Assembly (NCBI GenBank): GCA_949840885.1
Contig: CATKYJ010000019.1
Coordinates: forward strand, 1-64,000
From: an uncultured Acetatifactor sp.
Lineage (GTDB): Bacteria; Bacillota; Clostridia; Lachnospirales; Lachnospiraceae
Reading direction: 5' to 3'
DNA length: 64,000 nucleotides
In this document: piece after piece, positions 47,053 to 61,460 of the stretch
Layout of the letters: every line of letters starts with the position of its first letter
Numbering within the stretch: position 1 is the stretch's first letter
The notes under the pieces: generated by a model
The model's input: the letters and a program-made list of their open reading frames with translations, nothing else
Database searches by the model: none
What the model was told of the DNA's origin: nothing
Made by a program: the position numbers and the translations under genes

Positions 47053-47152
47053 ACTCTCTATCGTTTTTTTACAGCATATGCGCTATTTCCTCTAACTGTT
47101 ACCGGCGGCCCATCCCGGGCCGCCACCCTTCGAACTTTATTACCAGGAATGG

Positions 47153-47563
47153 TCATCCATTCTTTAATACCTGAATCCGCGCGATCGCTCTCTGCAGCGC
47201 TGTCTCGGCTCTGGCGATATCCGTGTTAGGCGCCTTGTTCCGTAAGCGATGCTCTGCCCGCTCCAGGGCGGATTTCGCACGATTTTCATCAATCTCGCCG
47301 GGCCATTCGATTGTCTCGGCCAGAATCGTCACACCCTCCGGCAGGATTTCCGCAAACCCCGCATGCAGGGCCGCCCGTTTCTCCTCCTGGGCCTCATGGA
47401 TGTAAAGGATGCCCGGCTTTGCAATCACTGTCATGGGAATATGCCCCGGCAGTACGCCAATCTCTCCCTCTGTGGTATTGAATTCCACCATATCCGCCTG
47501 GTTCTCATAGAAAACCCTGTCCGGCGTAATGATGCGCAGAAGGAAACTGCTCTTATCTGCCAT
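47153..47563 (-). CDS. atpC: ATP synthase epsilon subunit
   Basis: 'LLRIITPDRVFYENQADMVEFNTTEGEIGVLPGHIPMTV'; operon context. Confidence 0.96.
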   Translation of the reverse strand: MADKSSFLLRIITPDRVFYENQADMVEFNTTEGEIGVLPGHIPMTVIAKPGILYIHEAQEEKRAALHAGFAEILPEGVTILAETIEWPGEIDENRAKSALERAEHRLRNKAPNTDIARAETALQRAIARIQVLKNG

Positions 47564-47578
47564 AGTCGCCCTCCATCC

Positions 47579-49889
<2,311 letters not shown>

Positions 49890-49905
49890 ATTCTATATCC
49901 TCTTT

Positions 49906-51975
<2,070 letters not shown>

Positions 51976-51988
<13 letters not shown>

Positions 51989-52491
51989 GTCTTATCACCC
52001 ATTTCTTTCAAGGTCTCATCTATCAGCTGATTCTGCATGGCGGTATCCACAGATGCCGACACGATTTTGCCGGCCATCAGGGATGCCACGACGATGATTT
52101 CCCTCTTTACGTCATCGGACATCTTCTGCTTCTCAAGCTCCGCTTCCACACGCGCTCTGTCCAGAATCCGAGCCGCCTCTTCCTTTGCCTCGGCCACGAT
52201 GGCGTTCTCATTGGCTAGGGCTTTCCTGCGAGCCTCGCTTAAGATGGCCTCCGCCTCCTTGTCCACGTCCTTCAGCCTTGTCTCATATTCTTTCTTCAGG
52301 CTCTGGGCATTCTGCATGGCGGTCTTCGCGGTTTCCAATTCGTTCCGAATTTTCTCCTTGCGGCCTTCCAGCATCTTCCTGGCAGGGTTGAACAGGAAAT
52401 AGCTCAAAATCAGGAACAGGAAAAAGATGGCAATAATCATCAGACAGGAATCAGCCAACAGCTGCCAGTCCAGGTCGAACAGTCTCGACAT
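51976..52491 (-). CDS. atpF: ATP synthase b subunit
   Basis: N-terminal TM followed by long amphipathic helix 'ARKMLEGRKEKIRNELETAKTAMQNAQSLKKEYETRLKDVDKEAEAIL'. Confidence 0.94.
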
Positions 52492-52640
52492 GGACTCACC
52501 CTCTGTTAAAAGTATCATTATTTGCCTCCTTTCTGCCTCCTAAAATGCATTCGCAAACATTTTACGGGAAGAACGCTTCTCCTGCATTCTTCCGTATGGG
52601 TAGGCGCTGCACTCGCGCCTTAGAAGTTCCTCCCACATTT

Positions 52641-52907
<267 letters not shown>

Positions 52908-52955
52908 CTAAAAATATAAAAATGTAAATAACCAACAGAACTGCTGAATCCTGAA

Positions 52956-53081
52956 AGAATGCCTGAGCTTTAGGCATTCTGACCTGTGAGACTGGTCTGC
53001 AGTGCGAACTCGTTCGCCTGCGGGCCTGGAAGTCCTTAGTCTGCGTACTTTGCAGGCTTAGATCTTCTTCTCACACTACTA
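52956..53081 (-). repeat. Multi-hairpin intergenic element between atpB and atpE, family D copy
   Basis: AGAATGCCT/AGGCATTCT, GCGAAC-TC-GTTCGC; minus-strand TAGTGTGAGAAGAAG beginning at the atpB stop. Confidence 0.75.
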
Positions 53082-53819
53082 CCTTCTGGTGCCATCACCA
53101 ATCTCATTTGAAATGTATGTCATGGTCAGCATGCAGAACACATACGTCTGGATCGCTCCTGAGAACAGATCAAAATACACATGGAGCGCTGCGGGCCAAG
53201 CCGTGGCGAACCATCCCAGCAAACCGTACAGCAATGCCATCATAGCCGTTCCCGACAAAACGTTTGCAAAAAGACGCAATGACAGGGATATCGGCACCGC
53301 AACCGCACTGATCACGTTGATGGGCATCCAGATCGGCAGCCAGGGAGGAAGCGGAGAACAAAGATCCGCCCAGATTGTCTTCGGCTTCTGATACTTCCAT
53401 TTATTATAATGAATCAATGAAAATGTCAGTATCGCCATCGGCAGCGTCACGCCATAGTCCGCCGTAGGCGGCCGCAGGCCCAGCAGACCTGATATATTGC
53501 TGACCAGGATAAAGATAAAAATGGTCCCGATGTAATTAAAATACCTGGGAGCAGCCTGTCCCATAGAACCGCTTACCATACCGTCCAGCTTGTCGACAAT
53601 CATTTCCACCACATTCTGAAAGCTGCCCGGCACCTCTGTCGCTTTGGCCATGCACCGATTGGCGGCAATGGCAAAGGCCACCAGCAGGAGCATCACGATC
53701 AGGATGCATATGTGCGATGTGGTAATCCACACCGGATGTCCGAAAAAGGAATACTGAAACACGCCATGGATATTAAAATCCACTTCCGCACCGCCAGACA
53801 GCAGAATTCCATGTCCCAT
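53079..53819 (-). CDS. atpB: ATP synthase a subunit
   Basis: 'MPINVISAVAVPISLSLRLFANVLSGTAMMALLYGLLGW', 'FSGAIQTYVFCMLTMTYISNEI'. Confidence 0.97.
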   Translation of the reverse strand: MGHGILLSGGAEVDFNIHGVFQYSFFGHPVWITTSHICILIVMLLLVAFAIAANRCMAKATEVPGSFQNVVEMIVDKLDGMVSGSMGQAAPRYFNYIGTIFIFILVSNISGLLGLRPPTADYGVTLPMAILTFSLIHYNKWKYQKPKTIWADLCSPLPPWLPIWMPINVISAVAVPISLSLRLFANVLSGTAMMALLYGLLGWFATAWPAALHVYFDLFSGAIQTYVFCMLTMTYISNEIGDGTRR

Positions 53820-53875
53820 ACTCTCACCTCACTTTCCTTATATATTTTATGCTTTTCGCCGTGCAGCCGCATTTC

Positions 53876-54319
53876 TCACTGCCCGGCAGGGATCTCTCCC
53901 TCCTGTGCCGCAAGCACCTCCTCGGAGAGGGGGACCGGATCCTCCTCATGGAACAGCTTATTGCACAATTTATGAGTAATCGGCTGTAGATATGCCGTTA
54001 CTTTCAGACTCATATACCCCAAAAAGAACACCAGCGGGTTCATCACCTCTGTCAGGGAGATCACCACCAGCACGGCCGCCAGCACAAAATAGCGAAACAA
54101 ATATCCTTTCGTAACCATCCCCGAGGCATTGCTGCCGCTAAGGAGCGCTCTGTCCAGGGTACGGCACATATGGATGCTGCCCGCAAAGGCGAACGCCACA
54201 CCGAACCACAGACTCAGCGCATAGCTTTTCTGATCCTTTACCACCAGGGCTCCCGCCGCCTGACACACCAGCCCGAAGAAGACCATGCCTATGTGCATTT
54301 CCAAAAGCGTCCTATTCAT
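53876..54319 (-). CDS. ATP synthase subunit I-like protein
   Basis: 4-TM-like protein; probable ATG (MNRTLLEMHIGM) overlaps the end of the AtpZ-like ORF; upstream of atpB. Confidence 0.75.
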   Translation of the reverse strand: MNRTLLEMHIGMVFFGLVCQAAGALVVKDQKSYALSLWFGVAFAFAGSIHMCRTLDRALLSGSNASGMVTKGYLFRYFVLAAVLVVISLTEVMNPLVFFLGYMSLKVTAYLQPITHKLCNKLFHEEDPVPLSEEVLAAQEGEIPAGQ

Positions 54320-54596
54320 CCTTTTCGCCGCTTCCATCATCTTCATCGAAAACACGCTCCCTGTCCGATTTCTCCGTGCCGCACATGCGCATGGCCATGC
54401 GGTACACATTCTGCCCTCCGGCCACAGCCCCAATCACAAAAAAAAGAATGGTGATCCAGGAAGTGCCCAGTCTGCGGTCAAGCCAGACTCCAACCGCCGA
54501 CATCGCGCAGACCGGAACTATCATATTCAACCCGAACTGCGTGACCATTGCAAGGGATTGGTACACTTTTCTTTCATCATTTTTTCGCCGTTTCAT
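54312..54596 (-). CDS. AtpZ/AtpI-family protein
   Basis: Two-TM protein 'FGLNMIVPVCAMSAVGVWLDRRLGTSWITILFFVIGAVAGGQNVYRM'; first gene of the ATP synthase operon. Confidence 0.85.
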   Translation of the reverse strand: MKRRKNDERKVYQSLAMVTQFGLNMIVPVCAMSAVGVWLDRRLGTSWITILFFVIGAVAGGQNVYRMAMRMCGTEKSDRERVFDEDDGSGEKDE

Positions 54597-54763
54597 GTTG
54601 CAAATACCGCCGACTCCGCCATTCTAACCACTTACCGGGCATTTTTTGCCCTTTTCTGATTATACCCATTTTTGCCAAAAATGTCTAGGGCAATTATGGG
54701 ATTTCATCATTTTCCTACAATAATTTTCTGTGGACTTTTTGTTAAAAAATGGTTTTCAATGCA

Positions 54764-54792
54764 TTGACTAACCTCCCTGGCCGCTGTATCAT
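54764..54792 (+). promoter_or_regulatory. Promoter of the DUF402 gene
   Basis: TTGACT-N17-TATCAT immediately upstream of 54823. Confidence 0.6.
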
Positions 54793-54822
54793 GGAAAAAA
54801 CATACGTAAAAAGGAGCCTGCC

Positions 54823-55302
54823 ATGAACATATCCAAAATATACCGCAAGCGCATTATTCCCGAAGACTGCATTCTCCTAAAGGACGATATCATTGTAGCA
54901 CAGGACGAGGAGACCGTCATCACCAAATGGAACACCCTAAACCCCAAGCCCGCTTTCTCACACGGCTGCTCCTGCTTCCTTTTGCGGGAGGGGATCAAGG
55001 TCAGCAAGGTATACCGTAGCGACGGCTCTCTCCTGCGCTGGTACTGCGACATTGTGGAGTATGCCTTTGTCCCGGAAGAGGAAAGCATGACTTACACGGA
55101 TCTTCTGGCGGATGTAATCATCGATCCACAGGGAATGGTCAAGGTGGTGGATCTGGACGAGCTGGCCGAGGCCATGGAGCACGGATTGATTACAAAAGAG
55201 CAGTCGATTCTATGTCTACGCAATCTGAATCGCCTGCTCTCTCTTATCTATCGGGACAAGTTCGACAGGCTCCAGGCCAGACTGGACAGCCTGGGACTGT
55301 AG
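54823..55302 (+). CDS. DUF402 family protein
   Basis: 'LLRWYCDIVEYAFVPEEESMTYTDLLADVIIDPQGMVKVVDLDELAEAMEHGLIT'. Confidence 0.8.
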   Translation: MNISKIYRKRIIPEDCILLKDDIIVAQDEETVITKWNTLNPKPAFSHGCSCFLLREGIKVSKVYRSDGSLLRWYCDIVEYAFVPEEESMTYTDLLADVIIDPQGMVKVVDLDELAEAMEHGLITKEQSILCLRNLNRLLSLIYRDKFDRLQARLDSLGL

Positions 55303-55368
55303 TGTGAGAAGAAGTTCCAGGCTTATGAGCGGACAAGTTCGCTTTATGCATGTGCATTCTTCCAAGTA
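55300..55368 (+). repeat. Family D repeat copy starting at the DUF402 stop codon
   Basis: TAGTGTGAGAAGAAGTTCCAGGCTTATGAGCGGACAAGTTCGC...GCATTCTTCC resembles the atpB-atpE spacer read on the minus strand. Confidence 0.65.
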
Positions 55369-55405
55369 TGGTCTATACGCTTTGCCTGCACCTGCGCTGA
55401 AAACA

Positions 55406-56575
55406 TCAATAGAAGACATGTCCGCCGATGTTGATGCCGCTTAAGCCCTCGATGGGAGTCCGGAAGTATACGCAGTTTCCTACATTGGTGATGCCGGACA
55501 TGGCTTCGTCTGCGGCACGGTAGCAGTTTTCCGTGGCCAGATCCGCGGCAAGAGCCAGATCCAGACGGCCGCTGGCCACCGGCGAGAACTGCCATTTCTG
55601 ATAGATGACACCCACCACCGTGTTGGGATACTGAGAGCTGAGCACCCTGTTGATGACCACGCTGCCCACCGCCACCTGTCCCTCATAGGGCTCGCCCCCG
55701 GCTTCGCAGTAGATCAGGTTCGCCAGAAGTTTTCTGTCCCCCTCGGAAAAAGTCACCTCCGAAATGTTGCGCCAGACACCGTTAGCCGCCGCCTGGGACA
55801 AGGCGATCTCCTCCGCCAGCTTTTTCTTCAGGTATTCCAGATTCTCCTCTTTCTTTTTGATCTGTGCCTCATAGGCCAGGGCTTTCTGCTCCGCATCGGA
55901 TATCTGACTAGAATATTGGCTGATGGAACTGGAAGCCTGGTCAATGAGAGCAGAAACCTTGTCACGCTCTGCCTGAGCCTGGGCGATCAGTCCGTCCAGC
56001 TGTTCTTTCTCTGCCTCCAGCCTGGCCTCCTGCTCCTCAATGAGAATTCTGTTGTTTTTGTAGGCTTCCAGCATTTTCTGGTCATAAGCCGCCACTTTTT
56101 CCATACGGTCTGCCAGGTTCAATAGTTCCCCCAGACTGCCGGCCTCCAGCAGGGCGTCCAGATAGCTTGTCTCCTGGCGCTCGTACATACAGCGAACCAG
56201 AATGGCCATGCTCTCCTGCTGCCAGGCTTCCGTGGCCTTTGCTTCCTCCAGCGCCGCCAGGGTGTCCGTGATTTCCTGCTCTTTGTCCTTGATCAGGCCG
56301 TCCAGCTCCTCCAGATTGGCCACCACGGCATCCATCTGGGACTTTAAGTAGGTCAGCTCCTTTTCCAGGCTGTCCCGCTTGCCCTCCAGGCTGTCCAGAT
56401 TCTCCTGGGTCTTGTCCAGTTCATTTTGGAGTTTGTCTTTCTCCTGCTGCTCCCGCTCGATTTCTTCCCTGGTCTTGGTAGTGGCCAAAACCGCCGGCAT
56501 GCCGGGGACAGGTTCCAATTCCGCAACCAACAGAACCACTGCCAGAACAATTCCTGCCCTCTTCCAGAATTTCAA
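55406..56575 (-). CDS. Cell-wall hydrolase: coiled-coil N-terminus plus SleB/CwlJ-type hydrolase domain
   Basis: Signal peptide, PcsB-like coiled coil, 'LLANLIYCEAGGEPYEGQVAVGSVVINRVLSSQYPNTVVGVIYQKWQFSP'. Confidence 0.9.
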   Translation of the reverse strand: MKFWKRAGIVLAVVLLVAELEPVPGMPAVLATTKTREEIEREQQEKDKLQNELDKTQENLDSLEGKRDSLEKELTYLKSQMDAVVANLEELDGLIKDKEQEITDTLAALEEAKATEAWQQESMAILVRCMYERQETSYLDALLEAGSLGELLNLADRMEKVAAYDQKMLEAYKNNRILIEEQEARLEAEKEQLDGLIAQAQAERDKVSALIDQASSSISQYSSQISDAEQKALAYEAQIKKKEENLEYLKKKLAEEIALSQAAANGVWRNISEVTFSEGDRKLLANLIYCEAGGEPYEGQVAVGSVVINRVLSSQYPNTVVGVIYQKWQFSPVASGRLDLALAADLATENCYRAADEAMSGITNVGNCVYFRTPIEGLSGINIGGHVFY

Positions 56576-56595
56576 AACACACCCGCCTCCCCCTG

Positions 56596-57225
56596 TTACT
56601 TGGTTCCGAAAATCCGGTCTCCTGCATCGCCAAGGCCCGGTACGATGTAGCCGTGGTCATTGAGTTTCTCATCCAGAGCGCCTACATAAATGTCCACATC
56701 CGGATGAGCTTCTTTCATAGCCTCGATCCCCTCCGGAGCTGCGATGATGCACATGAAATGAATGTTTTTGCAGCCCTTTTCTTTCAGCATCCGGATAGCC
56801 GCCACGGAAGAGCCGCCGGTGGCCAGCATGGGGTCTACCACAAACACTTCCCGCTCTGCGCAGTCCGCGGGAAGCTTGCAGTAATATTCCACAGGCTTTA
56901 AGGTCTCGGGATCCCGGTAGAGACCGATATGGCCCACCTTTGCCGCGGGAATCAGGGTCAGCATCCCGTCCACCATGCCCAATCCTGCCCGCAGGATGGG
57001 AACGATGGCCATCTTCTTGCCGCTGAGTTCCTTGACTACCGTCTTGCAGATGGGTGTTTCGATCTCCACATCCGACAGCTTCAGCTCCCGGGTGGCCTCG
57101 TAACAGATCAACATGGCAATCTCGCTGATCGTCTGGCGGAAGTCCTTGGTGCCTGTTTCCTTTTTGCGGATCAGACCGATTTTGTGCTGAATCAGCGGAT
57201 GATCCATGATGAATACGTTTGCCAT
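56596..57225 (-). CDS. upp: Uracil phosphoribosyltransferase
   Basis: '[35 protein letters not shown]', '[18 protein letters not shown]'. Confidence 0.97.
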   Translation of the reverse strand: MANVFIMDHPLIQHKIGLIRKKETGTKDFRQTISEIAMLICYEATRELKLSDVEIETPICKTVVKELSGKKMAIVPILRAGLGMVDGMLTLIPAAKVGHIGLYRDPETLKPVEYYCKLPADCAEREVFVVDPMLATGGSSVAAIRMLKEKGCKNIHFMCIIAAPEGIEAMKEAHPDVDIYVGALDEKLNDHGYIVPGLGDAGDRIFGTK

Positions 57226-57263
57226 TTTGCTTTCCTCCACTTTCGTATGTTTATTTTCCTGCT

Positions 57264-57695
57264 CTATATTTTTTCTATCAGGTCAATTCTTCTCTGATGG
57301 CGGGCTTCCCCGGAAAACGCCGTGTCCAGAAAGGTGTCCACGATCTCCAGGGCCAGGTTCTCCCCCAGGATTCCGCCGCCTAAGGCCAGCACATTGGCGT
57401 CATTGTGGAGCCTGGTCAGCTTTGCGGTGAGGCTGTCCGCGCACAATGCGCACCGAACGCCCGGATGCTTGTTGGCAGAAATGCTGATGCCGATGCCCGT
57501 AGTGCAGATGACGATGCCTTTCTCGCAGCGCCCCTCTGCCACGGCCCGGGCCACGGCATGTCCGTAGACCGGATAGTCGCAGCTCTCCTCCTTGTAGCAG
57601 CCCATGTCCTCGTAGGGTGCTTTCTTTTCCTCCAGATGCCGGATTACGCACTGCTTCAGCGCAAAGCCTCCATGGTCGCTTCCGATTGCTATCAT
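57264..57695 (-). CDS. rpiB: Ribose-5-phosphate isomerase B
   Basis: '[17 protein letters not shown]', '[26 protein letters not shown]', '[12 protein letters not shown]'. Confidence 0.96.
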   Translation of the reverse strand: MIAIGSDHGGFALKQCVIRHLEEKKAPYEDMGCYKEESCDYPVYGHAVARAVAEGRCEKGIVICTTGIGISISANKHPGVRCALCADSLTAKLTRLHNDANVLALGGGILGENLALEIVDTFLDTAFSGEARHQRRIDLIEKI

Positions 57696-57938
57696 TTTCC
57701 GGTTCCCTCCTGTTCTAGCTCTATCCTGTTCTGTCTTAATTTCTATTCCTTATTTTATACATTTTACCACATCCATAAGGTATTGTTCAAGTACTTCTGT
57801 GGGCGGCAATGACGCCGGTTTTTCGCCCCGCCGGACAGATTCACGTCCTCCCCGATGACAGTCCCCAGCATAGAATCCATCCCGAAGCCATATCTCCTAC
57901 AGGCATCATCAAAGCCGCTGACATTCATGGCTTTCGGA

Positions 57939-58595
57939 CTATAAATATTTACGCGCTTCCGCCTCGTCCAGCTGGTACTGGGTGCACAGTTTCTGAATGA
58001 TTTCCTGGTCGGGCACATTGAAGCTTCGCAGTATATCTATTGTTCCTTTATACATATTGTCAATCGTTTTCCGCTGTTGGCTGATCTCCTGCCTCTGGGC
58101 ATTGAGCTCCTCCCTCTGGGCGTCGAGTTCCTCCCTCTGGGCGTCGAGCATCTCCTGCTGCTCATCAATCATGTACTGCACCGTATTCCTGTCAAGCTCA
58201 TACAATTCCTTTGAGAACATCTCCATCACCCTTTCCGTATTCCGGCAGAGTTCATATCCCTCCTCGTATATCGGACGAAATTCCGGGTACTTCTCCACCA
58301 GTTCCATAATTTTTTCCGGTTCGTCACATGCAAGCAGCGTCAGCCATGCCTCCCGCCTCCCTGTGATATCTCTATTGTGCTGATTTTTTACGAAGATGTC
58401 AAGCGGTATGAGCACATATTTCTGCAGAAGTTCCAGTTTTAAGCCCGTATCTGACTTCTGCTCAAAGAAATGGCGGTACGTTTCCGGGTATTCATGGAAC
58501 TCTTTCGGGCTCTTCTCGAACAGCACTATCTTGTATACATTCTTAATGTCCCGGTAGCTGAACTTCTTCCCTGCCTCTCCGGCAAGGTTTGTCAA
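57939..58595 (-). pseudogene. Rpn/PD-(D/E)XK transposase-like protein, N-terminally truncated
   Basis: C-terminal part of the family ('FSYRDIKNVYKIVLFEKSPKEFHEYPETYRHFFEQKSDTGLKLELLQKYVLIPLDIF... MEMFSKELYELDRNTVQYMIDE') without the N-terminal nuclease domain; ends in coiled-coil repeats. Confidence 0.7.
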
Positions 58596-58643
58596 GCCCT
58601 GTTTTTAGCGGATTTTAACGGGTTCTCAGCGTGACAATAATGC

Positions 58644-59104
58644 GGCAGAGTTGTCAAGAAAGCGGTGCAGATTTTTGACAACTCTGTCCCTTGTCTGTCG
58701 TTTACACTTCTGCTGCAATAAAAGATACACGTTTCTTCAGATGCAGAAAATTAAGCAAAGGGAATTATCATTATGTTGAATTATCTGAAAATATAGTTGC
58801 AGGCTTAGGCTTTCATGATATGAGAGCAATAGAGTGAATAAGAAAAAAATATATAATATTGCGCTTTCTGTCATACTGGTATTGTATTCCTTGCTACCGG
58901 TGAACCAAAGTGTTACAGTGACAGATATGGATATAATTACGGCAATTTTGTAAATCATGACTCATTGGATAATATGTGGAAATTCTCCACGTATCTGGCG
59001 ACAGCGACAGGCAGTTTCTTTACACGTCATCCTTTTGGAAATACTGTGTTAGGGTTGAACATATATACCGGATTAGTCAAAGCTTTTGTTGCATTCATCG
59101 TCTA
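58644..59104 (+). repeat. Long direct repeat copy 1 (dyad + truncated membrane-protein 5' end)
   Basis: Aligns by eye with 61329-61748. Confidence 0.85.
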
Positions 59105-59228
59105 CTATAGATCAAAAGATACTCGTCTGGAATTTTCAATGTTAAACTTTGCTTCTATATCAACAACCATTTGGATAAATACCATCGAATCCATGCAAAA
59201 TTCTGTCAACTCATCATCACATCTTTGA
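58834..59228 (+). pseudogene. Truncated and frameshifted N-terminus of a membrane protein
   Basis: GTG reading VNKKKIYNIALSVILVLYSLLPVNQSVTVTD then frameshift; 58965-59228 ORF continues DNMWKFSTYLATATGSFFTRHPFGNTVLGLNIYTGLVKAFVAFIVYY. Confidence 0.7.
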
Positions 59229-59288
59229 TGAAATTATATAAATTATATTTATCCATGCGAGTTTGAAAATTTACTTTTTAGCCATTCA

Positions 59289-61106
59289 TTACCTCTTGTC
59301 CTTTCGTAAATATCTGCCCCTCTGGATCTGAAACATTTTCCTATAGATCCCACAGTCTTCCATCAATTCCTGATGGGAGCCCACGCCTGCAACCCTGCCA
59401 TCGTCAACGACAACAATCTTATCTGCATTCATTGCCCCTGATAGTCTGTGGGATACCATGATAACCGTTCTACTGCCTCTATTCTCATTGATTACATTAT
59501 ATATTTTTTCTTCAGAAACAGGATCAAGGTTTGATGTGGGCTCATCCAAGACAACCAACGGCACATTTCGGCAAAGCGCTCTTGCCACAGCTATACGCTG
59601 CCATTGTCCCTCTGATAGTACGACTCCATCCTCGTCATATTCCCGATTCATGAATGTCTGTAGGCCATTTGGCAAATCATCCAGTTCTTTCCGTGAAAAG
59701 TCAACTTCAAACAATATTTTTTTGATCTCTTCATCAGGTATGTCATTCTCAAAGGCAATATTTTCTTTCAGGGTAAAGCTATATTTTGCATAGTCCTGAA
59801 ATGTAGCAGACGCATATAAAACGCCTTCGCTGCGCAACGCGCTTATCTCTCTGCCGTCAATACGGATAGAACCCTGGTCCGGCGTATATAGTCCTAATAG
59901 CAGTTTCACCAACGTTGATTTCCCCATTCCGTTTCTGCCAACGACACAAACGCTTTCTCCATGGTTTATTTCCAGGTTTACATCTTTCAAAATAGTCCTG
60001 TCAGTCCCGGGATATGTAAAGGAAACGTTCTCAACGGATATCTTTTGGAAACTTTCCATTGCCGAATGTTTTGATGCCGTACTCCCATAGCTTTCATCCA
60101 ACAGTTCAAACAAATCACTGGTATATAAACTGCTCCCATATATAGCAGTCACATGATCTATCAGCGTCTCTAAAAACGAACTAAACAAAGACAGGCTTGA
60201 TGTATAAAAAATCACCGTGCCCACGGAATCCCCATTAATGATGCCCTTGCTTATGATGATATAGTACCCGACAATGTATAATGCCGTGCTTGCCACAGAA
60301 GAGCCGAAACCAACAGGCAATGATTTGCGTATGTATCTTTTGTGGGCTATATTGTACCTTTGGCAGAAATCCTCATACCGCTTATTGACCCAGTCGAATG
60401 TGCTGAATGTTTTCAACTCTTTTGCGAATACCACGGTAGCAGCCATATTAAATAAATATCCTATTTTTCTTCTTATATTCGTCAACTTTTTGTCGTTTGT
60501 ATGATTGTACCGGGCTATTTTCATATTCATAATATATCTGACCGCGATCACAACGACAAACAGAATGCTGAGCAGCCAAGATACCCTCAGCATAATGAAC
60601 AATGTCCCAGCCCCAAAGATCAGGTCATAAAAAAGCAGGGAACACGAATAGCTGAACTGCTCTATGCATTTGCCGCTCCCCTGCCCCCGGACACGCTCTA
60701 TCCTGTCCATCTCTTTCGGGGATTCGAAGTGGTAGTACGGCTTTTGGGCTATCTTCTGCATGATCCTTGAATTTATGTTTAAGTTGATTCGGTCAATACA
60801 GGAAACATCTATATAGTTTTTCACCGCAAGAATCATATGCAAAAGAACCGTGAACAGAATAATCAAACTCAGGCAGACATAGACTGATGGTTGAATTTTG
60901 TTCTGCTCCAGCGAAGATGTAACGGAATCAATCATCAGTTTGGTGGTGTAATTATTGAATATCGGATAGATGCCCTCGTAGACTTGTACCACGCAGGAAT
61001 ATATGACCCAAAACGGCGAAACGCTCCAAATCAATAATAAGACTCTTCTGTTTTCACGGAAAATCCGTTTTGTCGTTTTCCAAAATGACTCCAGGCTCCT
61101 TTTCAT
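59289..61106 (-). CDS. ABC exporter (fused TMD-ATPase)
   Basis: N-terminal TM domain; Walker A 'GRNGMGKSTLVKLLLGLY', signature 'LSEGQWQRIAVARAL', Walker B 'VVLDEPTSNLD'. Confidence 0.93.
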   Translation of the reverse strand: MKRSLESFWKTTKRIFRENRRVLLLIWSVSPFWVIYSCVVQVYEGIYPIFNNYTTKLMIDSVTSSLEQNKIQPSVYVCLSLIILFTVLLHMILAVKNYIDVSCIDRINLNINSRIMQKIAQKPYYHFESPKEMDRIERVRGQGSGKCIEQFSYSCSLLFYDLIFGAGTLFIMLRVSWLLSILFVVVIAVRYIMNMKIARYNHTNDKKLTNIRRKIGYLFNMAATVVFAKELKTFSTFDWVNKRYEDFCQRYNIAHKRYIRKSLPVGFGSSVASTALYIVGYYIIISKGIINGDSVGTVIFYTSSLSLFSSFLETLIDHVTAIYGSSLYTSDLFELLDESYGSTASKHSAMESFQKISVENVSFTYPGTDRTILKDVNLEINHGESVCVVGRNGMGKSTLVKLLLGLYTPDQGSIRIDGREISALRSEGVLYASATFQDYAKYSFTLKENIAFENDIPDEEIKKILFEVDFSRKELDDLPNGLQTFMNREYDEDGVVLSEGQWQRIAVARALCRNVPLVVLDEPTSNLDPVSEEKIYNVINENRGSRTVIMVSHRLSGAMNADKIVVVDDGRVAGVGSHQELMEDCGIYRKMFQIQRGRYLRKDKR

Positions 61107-61328
61107 ACCGGCTTTGTACCTCCCTGATTTTTGATAACACTTAGAAAACGTTTACTCTTTGTAAAAAAGAGCTTATAAATTTTAACATCCTGAACTATTT
61201 TCTCTCTTAATAAGATAATTCCACTTCTTGTATGGTATCCTTTTCTACTTTCTTTCAGAGTTTTTGAGGCAGCACATTTTGAATATTACTCATGCAAAAA
61301 TAGCTTATCACGACATAAAGCCATTTTT

Positions 61329-61383
61329 CAAGGGACAGAGTTGTCAAAAAAGATTTGTCGATTTTTGACAACTCTGTCCCTTG
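61329..61383. repeat. Perfect 22-bp inverted repeat with 11-nt loop
   Basis: CAAGGGACAGAGTTGTCAAAAA-agatttgtcga-TTTTTGACAACTCTGTCCCTTG. Confidence 0.95.
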
Positions 61384-61460
61384 TCCGGCGTTTACACTTC
61401 TACTATAATAAAAAACATGCGTTTTTTAGGCACAAAACCTTAAGCTACTTTCATGATGTA

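Noticed and set aside
47104-47124. GGCGGCCC-atcc-GGGCCGCC hairpin after atpC as a terminator
   Set aside because: Strong stem, but no downstream T-tract on the minus strand; could be a structured intercistronic element, not called.
57764-58018. 84-aa minus-strand ORF downstream of the Rpn remnant
   Set aside because: Overlaps the remnant in another frame and lacks recognisable domain or RBS.
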